DNA of 64,000 nt. Origin: JAFDZO01 sp044226845 (GTDB lineage Bacteria > Bacteroidota > Ignavibacteria > Tepidaquicellales > Tepidaquicellaceae). How positions within the stretch are numbered: position 1 is the stretch's first letter; every line of letters begins with the position of its first letter. This document shows, piece after piece, positions 17,501-25,962 of the stretch. The stretch covers positions 1 to 64,000 of the forward strand of contig JBGAGG010000009.1 of NCBI GenBank assembly GCA_044226845.1, given 5' to 3'. The notes below the pieces were generated by a model, which was not told where the DNA came from, ran no database searches, and saw nothing but the letters and a program-made list of their open reading frames with translations. A program made the position numbers and the translations under genes.

Positions 17501-19003
17501 ATGAGTTCAAAACTACCCGCTAAGACTAAGAAAGTTCAAGGCAAAGAGATTACTGTAAAGGGCAGCAACATTACGCCTAAATGGAACTATTCCAAATCAA
17601 TCGAAGATCCTTCCCACATAAAACTAAAACCGAAATATGATCTTTTCATAGACGGCAAATGGCAGAAGACGGCAAAATATTTTAATACAATAAACCCGGC
17701 AACTGAGGAAGTTATTGCAAAAGTTGCATCCGCTGAAAAAAAGGATGTCGACAAAGCTATCAACGCTGCTGAAAAGGCTTTCAATGGAGAGTGGAGCAAA
17801 ATTTCAGGCAAAGAACGCGCAAAATATATTTTCAGAATTGCAAGAATATTACAGGAGAAGGCAAGAGAATTTTCAGTTATAGAATCTATGGATGGCGGTA
17901 AGCCGATTCGTGAATCGAAATCTGTTGATATTCCATTAGCTATCGCACACTTCTTTTATTATGCCGGATGGGCAGATAAATTAAAGTATGCTTTTCCCGG
18001 ACAAAACCCGAAACCGATCGGAGTAGTAGCGCAAATCATTCCATGGAATTTCCCGTTATTAATGGCTGCATGGAAAATCGCTCCGGCACTTGCATGCGGA
18101 AATACAGTTGTAATTAAATCTGCAGAGACAACTCCTCTTACATTATATAAACTTGCTGAAGTTATTCAGGAAGCAGGCGTACCCGATGGAGTAGTAAATA
18201 TTATTTCAGGCGCAGGTGAAACAGGTGCCTGGATGGTGAATCATCCGAAGGTAAAGAAGATTGCTTTCACAGGCTCTACTGAAGTCGGAAAGATAATAAT
18301 GAAATCTATTGCCGGAACAGATAAAAAACTTACATTGGAATTAGGCGGTAAAGCAGCAAATATAATTTTTGAAGATGCGCCAATTGATGCCGCTATAGAA
18401 GGAATTATTAACGGAATTTATTTTAATCAGGGACATGTTTGCTGTGCAGGCTCAAGACTTCTTGTACAGGAAAGCATTAAAGATATTGTGATTAAAAAAC
18501 TAAAACACAGAATGAGAAATCTGCGAGTGGGAGACCCGCTTGATAAGAACACTGATATCGGCGCTATCAATTCAAGAATGCAGTTAGACAGAATTAACGA
18601 AATGGTCAACTCGGGAATCGAAGAAGGCGCAACAATGTATCAACCGGAATGTACTCTTCCTTCTAAAGGATATTGGTTCAAGCCGACATTCTTTACTGAC
18701 GTTGCTCAGTCTAATAGAATTGCAAACGAAGAAATTTTCGGACCTGTACTTTCTATATTAACATTCAGGACTCCGGCCGAGGCAATAGAAAAAGCTAATA
18801 ATACTTTCTACGGTTTATCAGCAGGCGTATGGACAGATAAAGGCTCAAAAGTATTTAATGTGTTGAGCAAATTAAGAGCCGGTGTCGTATGGGCGAATAC
18901 ATTTAATAAATTTAATCCTGCATCTCCTTTCGGCGGATACAAAGAAAGCGGATTCGGACGCGAAGGCGGTAAGCACGGATTGGATGCTTATGTCACTTTA
19001 TAA
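17501..19003 (+). CDS. Aldehyde dehydrogenase (NAD(P)+)
   Basis: A 500-residue ALDH-superfamily enzyme. Motifs: IIPWNFPLLM in the cofactor domain, FTGSTEVGK (Rossmann turn), the general-base Glu in LELGGKAANIIF, the catalytic Cys in GHVCCAGSR, and EEIFGPVLSI and PFGGYKESGFGREGG near the end. The first 35 residues are an extra Lys-rich extension. The best inferred substrate is the acetaldehyde made by DeoC, giving acetate that Acs could activate. A role on other aldehydes is equally allowed by the sequence. Confidence 0.92.
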   Translation: MSSKLPAKTKKVQGKEITVKGSNITPKWNYSKSIEDPSHIKLKPKYDLFIDGKWQKTAKYFNTINPATEEVIAKVASAEKKDVDKAINAAEKAFNGEWSKISGKERAKYIFRIARILQEKAREFSVIESMDGGKPIRESKSVDIPLAIAHFFYYAGWADKLKYAFPGQNPKPIGVVAQIIPWNFPLLMAAWKIAPALACGNTVVIKSAETTPLTLYKLAEVIQEAGVPDGVVNIISGAGETGAWMVNHPKVKKIAFTGSTEVGKIIMKSIAGTDKKLTLELGGKAANIIFEDAPIDAAIEGIINGIYFNQGHVCCAGSRLLVQESIKDIVIKKLKHRMRNLRVGDPLDKNTDIGAINSRMQLDRINEMVNSGIEEGATMYQPECTLPSKGYWFKPTFFTDVAQSNRIANEEIFGPVLSILTFRTPAEAIEKANNTFYGLSAGVWTDKGSKVFNVLSKLRAGVVWANTFNKFNPASPFGGYKESGFGREGGKHGLDAYVTL

Positions 19004-19023
19004 TATTTCCTTCTCTAAAATAA

Positions 19024-19716
19024 ATGAAAAAAATTCTTTTTATTATTCTCTTACTGGCAGTTGTAAAGGTGTATTCACAGGATATTCCTTTAGACGTTAT
19101 ATATTTTAAAGATGGTACAAGAATTATGGGAGTTATTACTGAGTTAATTCCCGGAAGCACAGTAAAAATTACAGATAGAAACGGTAAAGATTTAAGTTTT
19201 TCTATGTCTGTTGTTGAACGTATAGAAAAAGAAAATTTCAACCGTGATGATTATTTAAACAGGCCGAAGCGTGATTCAATATATTACGCCACAAAAAAGT
19301 TTACAAACATTACAAAAGTTGGTTTAGTTAGAAACATTTCCGATTATAAAAACAATGTGACTTTCTCCAATGTATTTTCATATCAGGTTAACGAACTTTC
19401 GTTCGGTATAGGCGGCTCATACATTAAATATGCTTCCGGATACACAGTTCCGGTGTTTATAGATGCAAAGTATACTTTCCTTTTTCAAAAAATTAAACCT
19501 TACTTTTATATTGATCTGGGCTATTCTGTTTCCGATGAAAAGGGTAAAGGGATTTATTTTCAGACAGGAACAGGAGTAAGATTTAATATTAAAAATAATA
19601 TAGACCTTGTTTTTGACGCAGCTTACAGTTATCAGAAGGTAGACTTTAATGTTTCGAGCTATAGAATAGTCGAGTATAGAGATAATCTTCACATTACAAC
19701 CGGAGTCCAGTTTTAA
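19024..19716 (+). CDS. Uncharacterised exported protein, probable outer-membrane beta-barrel
   Basis: A 230-residue protein with a clean signal peptide (cleavage after VYSQ, about residue 19). Residues 22-65 form a short beta domain reading IYFKDGTRIMGVITELIPG and VKITDRNGKDL, a pattern often found in Bacteroidota exported proteins. The remainder alternates aromatic and polar residues (for example FSYQVNELSFGIGGSYIKY) and ends in Phe, which fits an outer-membrane barrel. No function recognised. The gene starts 20 bases after the aldehyde dehydrogenase and is followed 5 bases later by the tandem lipoproteins. Confidence 0.65.
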   Translation: MKKILFIILLLAVVKVYSQDIPLDVIYFKDGTRIMGVITELIPGSTVKITDRNGKDLSFSMSVVERIEKENFNRDDYLNRPKRDSIYYATKKFTNITKVGLVRNISDYKNNVTFSNVFSYQVNELSFGIGGSYIKYASGYTVPVFIDAKYTFLFQKIKPYFYIDLGYSVSDEKGKGIYFQTGTGVRFNIKNNIDLVFDAAYSYQKVDFNVSSYRIVEYRDNLHITTGVQF

Positions 19717-19721
19717 CTATT

Positions 19722-20132
19722 ATGATTCGTACGCTAAAATATTTAACTATATTATTACTAACAGTACCTGTAATTATTTTTTATGGATGTGAAAAGGAAA
19801 TCGGCGATGTTATTATTGCTGAGATAAATAATCCATATGAAGGCAACTATATATTTTCAATAACAAGTGAACTTACGGGGCAAAAAGATGTAGTCATAAA
19901 TAACAGAGGTAGTTTCAGTTTTTTCATTCAGCTTCGCTCGTCAGTAGGTACTGAGGTTTTTCCGGTAATTATCACAGGAGTTGTAGACGAGAATGGTAAC
20001 TTAGCCGGGAAAATTTATAGATCACAGTATGAAATTGGCTCTCTTTCAGGTCAAATAGGCTACGGAGATTTTTCATTAAACGATAGCGGCTATGCTGTTC
20101 AGGGCAGCTATTCAATGGCCGGGAGTAATTAA
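19722..20132 (+). CDS. Uncharacterised lipoprotein, copy 1 of a tandem pair
   Basis: A 136-residue predicted lipoprotein (lipobox IFYGC, Cys23). The mature part is beta-rich: YEGNYIFSITSEL, NNRGSFSFFIQL, then a GVVDENGNLAGKIYR stretch and GSLSGQIGYG. The same order of segments is found in the next gene, so the two are paralogues from a tandem duplication. Similar NGxGSF/GxVxxxGxLxG patterns occur in exported proteins of unknown role in this phylum. Function unknown. Confidence 0.68.
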   Translation: MIRTLKYLTILLLTVPVIIFYGCEKEIGDVIIAEINNPYEGNYIFSITSELTGQKDVVINNRGSFSFFIQLRSSVGTEVFPVIITGVVDENGNLAGKIYRSQYEIGSLSGQIGYGDFSLNDSGYAVQGSYSMAGSN

Positions 20133-20133
20133 T

Positions 20134-20529
20134 ATGAATAAAATTTTTTATAGAATATTTTTTTTGTTCTTAAGCGCAGTGTTTTTTTACAGCTGTGCTA
20201 AAGAAGACGACATAACAAATTCAACTTCTTCTCACACACCCTTTACAGGTACTTACAGATTTACATTTACAACCGGAGCATCCGGTGGAGGCACGCTTAC
20301 CGTAAACAATGATGGCAGCTTTAATTCCCCGATGTCACTTAATTTTTCCGGAAGTTCAATTAACGTGGATGTAAAAGGCAATGTCCTAAACAGCGGCATT
20401 CTAAGCGGGCAAGTATACCGTGATACAACCAGTATAGGAGTGTTGTCTGGACAGATACTTTCTAATCAGGGCAGTGGTAATTATATTGGTGAGTCTGTCG
20501 CTCTTTGGACATTAACATATATTTATTAA
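20134..20529 (+). CDS. Uncharacterised lipoprotein, copy 2 of a tandem pair
   Basis: A 131-residue predicted lipoprotein (FFYSC, Cys21). I chose the ATG at 20134, two bases after the previous stop, because the signal peptide starts there; an upstream in-frame start at 20092 lies inside the previous gene. The mature part parallels copy 1: GTYRFTFTTG, NNDGSFNSPMSL, GNVLNSGILSGQVYR and IGVLSGQIL. It is shorter and ends in an aromatic-rich tail. Function unknown. Confidence 0.68.
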   Translation: MNKIFYRIFFLFLSAVFFYSCAKEDDITNSTSSHTPFTGTYRFTFTTGASGGGTLTVNNDGSFNSPMSLNFSGSSINVDVKGNVLNSGILSGQVYRDTTSIGVLSGQILSNQGSGNYIGESVALWTLTYIY

Positions 20530-20587
20530 ACTACAATATAAATTTGTAAAGTTTTACTCCTCCTTTTAATTCCGTATTTTACATTAT

Positions 20588-21127
20588 ATGAAGAGGCAAA
20601 TAACAGCCCTCATTCTCGCCGGCGGTAAAAGCGAACGAATGGGAAAAGATAAAGCATTGGTAGACTACAATGGCAAACCTCACATTTTTTTCTTATCTGA
20701 TTTACTCACACAATTCACCGATAAAATTATAATTTCCAGAAATAGAAACCAGAGAGAGCTTCCAAAGGGAAGTTATGATATCATTTATGATGATGATAAA
20801 AGTGAAAACCAGGGACCCCTTACAGGATTAATTTCCGCAATTAAACAATTCCCCCATGAAAACTTCATTACAATTTATTGTGATTTAATTAATATTGATG
20901 AAGCATTAATTCACACACTGATTAATGAAAGAGATATAAATAAATTTGCAACATGCTTTATATCAAATAATTTTCCGGAACCTTCTATAGTTATTTTTGA
21001 AAACAAATCGAATAAGATTTTACTTGAGAAATATAACTCAGGAAAATATTCCATTATAAAATTTCTTAAAGAACATGACTGTAAATTTATTCCATTGCAT
21101 AAAGAACTAATTGACAAAGATGAGTAA
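20588..21127 (+). CDS. mobA: Molybdenum cofactor guanylyltransferase
   Basis: A 179-residue nucleotidyltransferase that adds GMP to molybdopterin to form the bis-MGD cofactor. The N-terminal LILAGGKSERMGKDKALV is the family signature, with QGPLTGLISA and the YCDLI (metal-binding Asp) segment following. At 179 residues it is a little short at the C-terminus compared with typical 190-200. It overlaps fdhD by 8 bases and so is in one operon with the molybdoenzyme whose cofactor it would complete. Confidence 0.9.
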   Translation: MKRQITALILAGGKSERMGKDKALVDYNGKPHIFFLSDLLTQFTDKIIISRNRNQRELPKGSYDIIYDDDKSENQGPLTGLISAIKQFPHENFITIYCDLINIDEALIHTLINERDINKFATCFISNNFPEPSIVIFENKSNKILLEKYNSGKYSIIKFLKEHDCKFIPLHKELIDKDE

Positions 21128-21929
21128 CGGGAAATATAAAATATTAAAAATTCAGAACGAAATAACTAAGGAAGCAGAAGATAATACTGCTATAGAAGAG
21201 CCCCTTGAAATTTCAATCACTCACGGTGGTGAGCGAAAAATCATTTCCATAACTATGAGAACTCCCGGCAATGACGAAGAACTTGCAACAGGATTTTTAT
21301 TCACTGAGGGAATTATAAGAAATTACTCCTCTATTCAGTCATTCTCCACCGGTATGAATACAGTTACAGTTCACATTAATGAAAATGCAGAGCTAAATCT
21401 CAAATCATCCGACAGAAATTTTTACATGACATCCAGCTGCGGCATCTGCGGTAAAAGCTCAATTGATTCAGTGAGAACAAATTCACAGTATAAAATTGAA
21501 ATATTAAAAAACATTATTTCAAAAAATATTATTCTAAGTTTACCGGATACACTACGAAAGAATCAAAGTATATTTGATTCGACCGGAGGAATTCATGCAA
21601 GCGGCTTATTCGATTTCAACGGAAACTTCATTGTCCTAAAAGAGGATGTCGGCAGACATAATGCATTAGATAAAATTGCCGGTTATGCATTACAAAATAA
21701 TCTGATACCTCTTACAAATAATATTTTACTTCTTAGCGGACGCGCAAGTTTTGAGCTTATTCAAAAAGCTATGATGATTGGCATTCCGGTTGTATGCGCA
21801 GTCGGTGCGCCTTCGAGTCTGGCAATTGATTTAGCGAATGAAAACAATATCACTCTCATAGGATTTTTAAAAGATAACAGATTTAATATTTATACTTATC
21901 CCGAACGAGTTAAGCTTAATGAAATCTAA
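21120..21929 (+). CDS. fdhD: Formate dehydrogenase accessory sulfurtransferase
   Basis: A 269-residue FdhD. In E. coli this protein passes sulfur from IscS to the molybdenum cofactor before insertion into formate dehydrogenase. The sulfur-relay cysteines are Cys107 and Cys110 in SSCGICGKSS; other signatures are RTPGNDEELATGFLF, TGGIHASGLF and EDVGRHNALDKI. I chose the ATG at 21120, inside the mobA end, over a TTG at 21111. Its stop overlaps the start of the oxidoreductase by 11 bases. Confidence 0.93.
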   Translation: MSNGKYKILKIQNEITKEAEDNTAIEEPLEISITHGGERKIISITMRTPGNDEELATGFLFTEGIIRNYSSIQSFSTGMNTVTVHINENAELNLKSSDRNFYMTSSCGICGKSSIDSVRTNSQYKIEILKNIISKNIILSLPDTLRKNQSIFDSTGGIHASGLFDFNGNFIVLKEDVGRHNALDKIAGYALQNNLIPLTNNILLLSGRASFELIQKAMMIGIPVVCAVGAPSSLAIDLANENNITLIGFLKDNRFNIYTYPERVKLNEI

Positions 21930-24195
21930 GGAAACTAAAAATAAAGAACATAAAATTACTGAGCCTAAAACTAAGGCAGGCGGCGTGCCTTCCGTAGTTT
22001 CTGCTACAAAGCATTTACTCAAGGAAATGAGTCCGTTCCGTGCAAGTAAGGTTATGTTTCAGCTTAATCAGTTCAACGGTCCCGATTGCCCCGGATGCGC
22101 ATGGCCTGATGCAGATGCAGAGCGCTCTTCACTCGGTGAATACTGCGAGAACGGAGCTAAAGCTATTGCAGAAGAAGCAACCACGAAAATTGTTACAGCT
22201 GGTTTTTTTAAGAACAATAAAATATCTGAGCTTAAAGAAAAAGATGAATTCTATTTGGGAAAACTCGGACGAATTGCGCAGCCCGTATACAAAAAATCAG
22301 GCAGTGATAATTACGAAGAAATATCATGGGACACGGCATTTACAATCATTGGCAATAAGTTAAGCTCACTCTCTTCTCCCAATGAAGCAATATTTTATAC
22401 ATCAGGAAGAACAAGCAATGAAGCAGCTTTTTTATATCAGCTTTTTGCAAGAGAATATGGTACAAATAATTTACCGGACTGCTCGAACATGTGTCATGAA
22501 TCCAGCGGTGTTGCTCTCACAGAAACCATAGGTGTCGGAAAAGGCACTGTTAAACTTGAAGATTTTTATAATACAGATTTAATTATTATAGCAGGACAAA
22601 ACCCGGGAACAAACCATCCGCGAATGATGAAGGCTTTGCAAAAAGCGAAAGCTAACGGCGCAAAAATTATTTCAATCAATCCTCTTAAAGAAGCAGGACT
22701 CATCGGTTTCGATGATCCTCAAAGTGTAAAAGGTGTTTTCGGAATTGCGTCCAAGCTTACAGATTTATATTTACAAGTAAGAATAAACGGAGATGTTCCT
22801 CTGCTTAAAGCAATAATGTGTTTGTTATTGCACGAAGAAGAAAAAAATCCCGGTAAAATTTTTGATTTAGATTTCATAAAGAACAATACAGATGGATTTG
22901 AAAATTTTATAAAAGATTTAAAGCAGCAAGATTTAAATTCGCTCTCTGAAAACTGCGGCATTTCCATAGGAGAAATCCGGCAGGCAGTTGAATTAATTAT
23001 CAAATCAAAAAAAATTATTTACTGCTGGGCTATGGGACTTACTCAGCATAAAAATGCAGTTGATAATATTTCTGAAATAGTAAATCTGCTGCTTCTTAAA
23101 GGAAGTATCGGCAAACCCGGCGCAGGTGCATGCCCGGTTCGAGGACACAGCAATGTACAAGGTGACAGGACAATGGGAATTTATGAAAAACCGAAGCATG
23201 AATTCATTGATAAACTAAATCAAGTTTATGATTTAAATGCTCCCTTTGATTACGGTCTTGATACAGTGGAATCCATGACTGCAATGCATACAGGTAAAGC
23301 TAAAGTTTTTTTTGCAATGGGAGGAAATTTTTTATCTGCTACTCCCGATACTAACTATACAGGTGAAGCGCTTGAGAACTGCGAACTGACAGTAAGCGTT
23401 GCAACTAAACTGAACCGTACACATTTTTTCACAGGACAAGAGTCTCTTATCCTACCTTGTCTGGGAAGAACTGACTTAGATATTAAAAATAACAAAGAAC
23501 AATTTGTTTCAGTGGAGAACTCAATGGGCATTGTGCATCAGTCAAAGGGTACATTAAAACCTCCATCAGAAAAATTATTAAGCGAACCGGAAATTGTATG
23601 CCGTCTTGCTAAGGCTGCGCTTGGCAGCAGGTCAAGAGTTAACTGGGATAAAATGCTGGAGCATTACGATAACATACGCGATGAAATAGAAAAAGTAATT
23701 CCGGGATTTGATAACTACAATAAACGTGTTAGAAATAACGGCGGCTTTTATCTTCCGAACTCTGCACGTGACGGTAACTTTAATACTTTATCGGGAAAGG
23801 CTATGTTCACCACTAGTGAAATTCCGACTTTGGAATTAGCTGATGACGAATATCTTATGATGACGATTCGAAGCCACGACCAGTTCAACACTACTATTTA
23901 CGGACTTGATGACCGCTACCGCGGAATATTAAACGGGCGCAGAGTTATACTGATGAATAAGAACGATATAAAAAATGCCGGACTAAAACATAATAACACT
24001 GTAAATCTTGCCACCTATTATGATAAAGAACGGATGGTTGAAAATTTTAAAATTGTAGAGTATGATATTAAAGAACGCTGTGTAGCTACGTACTTCCCTG
24101 AAGCAAACCCCATTATACCTTACACAGAAACTGCACGAAAAAGCAATACACCTGTATCAAAAAGCATAAAAATTAAAATCACTAAGCAGAAATAG
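21919..24195 (+). CDS. FdhF/YdeP-type molybdopterin oxidoreductase
   Basis: A 758-residue enzyme of the DMSO-reductase superfamily, YdeP branch. The N-terminal CPGCAWPD (Cys57, Cys60) with Cys76 is characteristic of that branch and differs from the usual four-Cys [4Fe-4S] pattern. The molybdopterin domain has YTSGRTSNEAAFLYQ, NMCHESSG, the AGQNPGTNHPRM cofactor site and GAGACPVRGHSNVQGDRTMG; the C-terminal domain has RSHDQFNTTIYGLDDRYRG. No selenocysteine codon is seen. The substrate of YdeP proteins is unknown; E. coli YdeP is tied to acid resistance. Operon partners mobA and fdhD supply bis-MGD maturation and sulfuration. Confidence 0.88.
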   Translation: MKSKETKNKEHKITEPKTKAGGVPSVVSATKHLLKEMSPFRASKVMFQLNQFNGPDCPGCAWPDADAERSSLGEYCENGAKAIAEEATTKIVTAGFFKNNKISELKEKDEFYLGKLGRIAQPVYKKSGSDNYEEISWDTAFTIIGNKLSSLSSPNEAIFYTSGRTSNEAAFLYQLFAREYGTNNLPDCSNMCHESSGVALTETIGVGKGTVKLEDFYNTDLIIIAGQNPGTNHPRMMKALQKAKANGAKIISINPLKEAGLIGFDDPQSVKGVFGIASKLTDLYLQVRINGDVPLLKAIMCLLLHEEEKNPGKIFDLDFIKNNTDGFENFIKDLKQQDLNSLSENCGISIGEIRQAVELIIKSKKIIYCWAMGLTQHKNAVDNISEIVNLLLLKGSIGKPGAGACPVRGHSNVQGDRTMGIYEKPKHEFIDKLNQVYDLNAPFDYGLDTVESMTAMHTGKAKVFFAMGGNFLSATPDTNYTGEALENCELTVSVATKLNRTHFFTGQESLILPCLGRTDLDIKNNKEQFVSVENSMGIVHQSKGTLKPPSEKLLSEPEIVCRLAKAALGSRSRVNWDKMLEHYDNIRDEIEKVIPGFDNYNKRVRNNGGFYLPNSARDGNFNTLSGKAMFTTSEIPTLELADDEYLMMTIRSHDQFNTTIYGLDDRYRGILNGRRVILMNKNDIKNAGLKHNNTVNLATYYDKERMVENFKIVEYDIKERCVATYFPEANPIIPYTETARKSNTPVSKSIKIKITKQK

Positions 24196-24198
24196 ATA

Positions 24199-24380
24199 GT
24201 AACATTATTGTAACATTATTGTAACATTTTCCTTTTAATGAATAATAATTAATATTTTATTCTTAATCTTTCTGCGAAACAACTTCACTCCAAACTATAG
24301 GCTCACTGTAACATTATTGTAACATTTCGCTTTAAGACCATGCATTAGATAGTAACATTATTGTTACATTTTGTTGTAAC
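24199..24380. repeat. 11-bp iterons GTAACATTATT in three clusters
   Basis: The 419-base gap 24196-24614 has no gene. It holds seven copies of an 11-base unit: three exact, phased copies from 24199, two from 24308 and two from 24352, the last degenerate. Units within a cluster repeat every 11 bases, one helix turn. In the third cluster two units face each other as a perfect dyad GTAACA-TTAT-TGTTAC (24352-24367), and both the first and third clusters are preceded by TAGATA. A further GTAAC stands at 24376. The layout looks like multiple binding sites for a DNA-binding protein upstream of the gene at 24615; it could instead be a decayed satellite. The rest of the gap (24390-24590) is plain AT-rich DNA. 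Confidence 0.7.
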
Positions 24381-24598
24381 TGTTGTGTAATCTACAACTT
24401 AGAGAGAGGTTTTCTGCAAAACAATTAAGTTTTTTTTAATTAGTCAGGCTATAATAAAATTCCACACAAATGAACCTAATTTAAAATACATATAAGAAAA
24501 TTTTAAAAAAAGCATTTCTTCCCTATATGTAGGTATAGGTAACTATGTGATTAAAAAATGAATTATTTTTTAATGGACAGTGTTATAAATTGGAAAAG

Positions 24599-24604
24599 AA
24601 GGAG
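24599..24604 (+). promoter_or_regulatory. Shine-Dalgarno site that supports the TTG start at 24615
   Basis: AAGGAG lies 10 bases before the TTG at 24615. Most genes in this window lack such a site, so it carries weight in choosing this non-ATG start; the other TTG nearby (24608) runs into a stop after four codons. Confidence 0.6.
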
Positions 24605-24614
24605 CGCTTGATTT

Positions 24615-25925
24615 TTGAATAAAAGAAAATACATCTTATTTTTCTTACTTATTGTTTTTTTGAGTACGGACAATTTATTTGCCCAGGAGTACTGGATTAA
24701 ATCCTCTCTCCCATTTCCTGCCGATATGACTCTCAACAAAGTTGCAAGTTCCGATAGTTTAAAGTTTTACATTGCTGCAGATTCAGGTAAAATATTTTAC
24801 AGCTCAAATGCAGGTATAAACTGGATAACTCAGAACACCGGCATTCAGAATAATATTGTTGATATTAATTTTGTTGATGTCAATACCGGTTATGCAATCG
24901 CATGGGAGTACGGTTCAATTAATCCAAATTTTTTCGGCTCAATAATTTTAAAAACAACTAATGGCGGACAGATATGGGATGCAAATTATAAAATTGATAC
25001 AAATGTTTTTTACAGCAAAGTTTCTTTTATAAATAATCAGTTTGGATTTTTGTTAGGTCACCCTATAGGAATTGTCCGCACAACTGACGGCGGTGTTAAC
25101 TGGAAGAAAGACCATCTTGACTCAACTAATTTAGTTTACGGTTTCCCCATAAAAAACATTAAGACGATAGGCACTCAGTTCGGTATTGCCTGCGGCGGGT
25201 TTATGGATCTTGCCGGAGTTATATGGCGAACAACTAACGGCGGAATTAACTGGACTTCCGAAGGCGTTGCGCCTGAACCGCTTTATGCAATTCATTTTTT
25301 TGATAACCAGAATTTTATTGCTGTCGGCGGGGATAATGAATACGGCGCCAGTCTTGTAAGAACCACTAATGCAGGACTTAACTGGACTTACACGGCATTC
25401 GAACAATTCGGTATCGGGTTAGGAATTTCATTCCGAACATCAGCCGAAGGATGGATTGCACTGGGGCTTGGACAAAAGTTTCTTTTCAGCTTAGACGGCG
25501 GAGACAGATGGAATGTTTATACAACACATGATCTTGAATCGATTCAGGATGTAGTTTTTTCAAATAAAAGACACGGTGTAGCTGTCGGGCAGCATGCTGC
25601 CATATTAAGATATAATTCAGATTTAATAGGAATACAAAATACAAATACAGGTCTGCCTGCTTCTATAGAATTAAAACAGAACTACCCGAATCCGTTCAAT
25701 CCGGAAACAGTTATATCATTCAGTTTAGATAAACCCAAAAATGTTAGTTTGGTAATTTATGATATGCTGGGTAAAGAAGTTAAGACACTTATTAATGGAA
25801 TGGTAAAACCGGGTGAACATAAGATAAAATTTGATGCAGCTGAAATTCCGGCAGGAGTATATTTTTATACTCTGAAGACAGGAAACGAATTCACTCAAAC
25901 AAAAAAAATGATACTGGTTAAATAA
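24615..25925 (+). CDS. Ycf48-like propeller protein with type IX secretion sorting domain, copy 1
   Basis: A 436-residue secreted protein. A signal peptide (about residues 1-24, ending LFAQ) leads into a Ycf48/BNR-like propeller made of repeated units such as IFYSSNAGINWITQNTG, ILKTTNGGQIWD and IWRTTNGGINWTS. The last about 85 residues are the T9SS type A sorting domain: NYPNPFNPETVISFSL, a GKEVKTLINGMVKPGEH strand pair and IPAGVYFYTL ending in KKMILVK. The protein should be moved through the type IX system and anchored or released at the surface; its target is unknown. It starts with TTG. The next gene is a close paralogue. Confidence 0.88.
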   Translation: MNKRKYILFFLLIVFLSTDNLFAQEYWIKSSLPFPADMTLNKVASSDSLKFYIAADSGKIFYSSNAGINWITQNTGIQNNIVDINFVDVNTGYAIAWEYGSINPNFFGSIILKTTNGGQIWDANYKIDTNVFYSKVSFINNQFGFLLGHPIGIVRTTDGGVNWKKDHLDSTNLVYGFPIKNIKTIGTQFGIACGGFMDLAGVIWRTTNGGINWTSEGVAPEPLYAIHFFDNQNFIAVGGDNEYGASLVRTTNAGLNWTYTAFEQFGIGLGISFRTSAEGWIALGLGQKFLFSLDGGDRWNVYTTHDLESIQDVVFSNKRHGVAVGQHAAILRYNSDLIGIQNTNTGLPASIELKQNYPNPFNPETVISFSLDKPKNVSLVIYDMLGKEVKTLINGMVKPGEHKIKFDAAEIPAGVYFYTLKTGNEFTQTKKMILVK

Positions 25926-25962
25926 ATTTTTCCTGTAATAAGTTAAACTCTAAAATTTTATT

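Noticed and set aside
24199..24380. Possible CRISPR array from short direct repeats
   Set aside because: Units are 11 bases and adjoin each other with no spacers; clusters lie at irregular distances and there are no cas genes.
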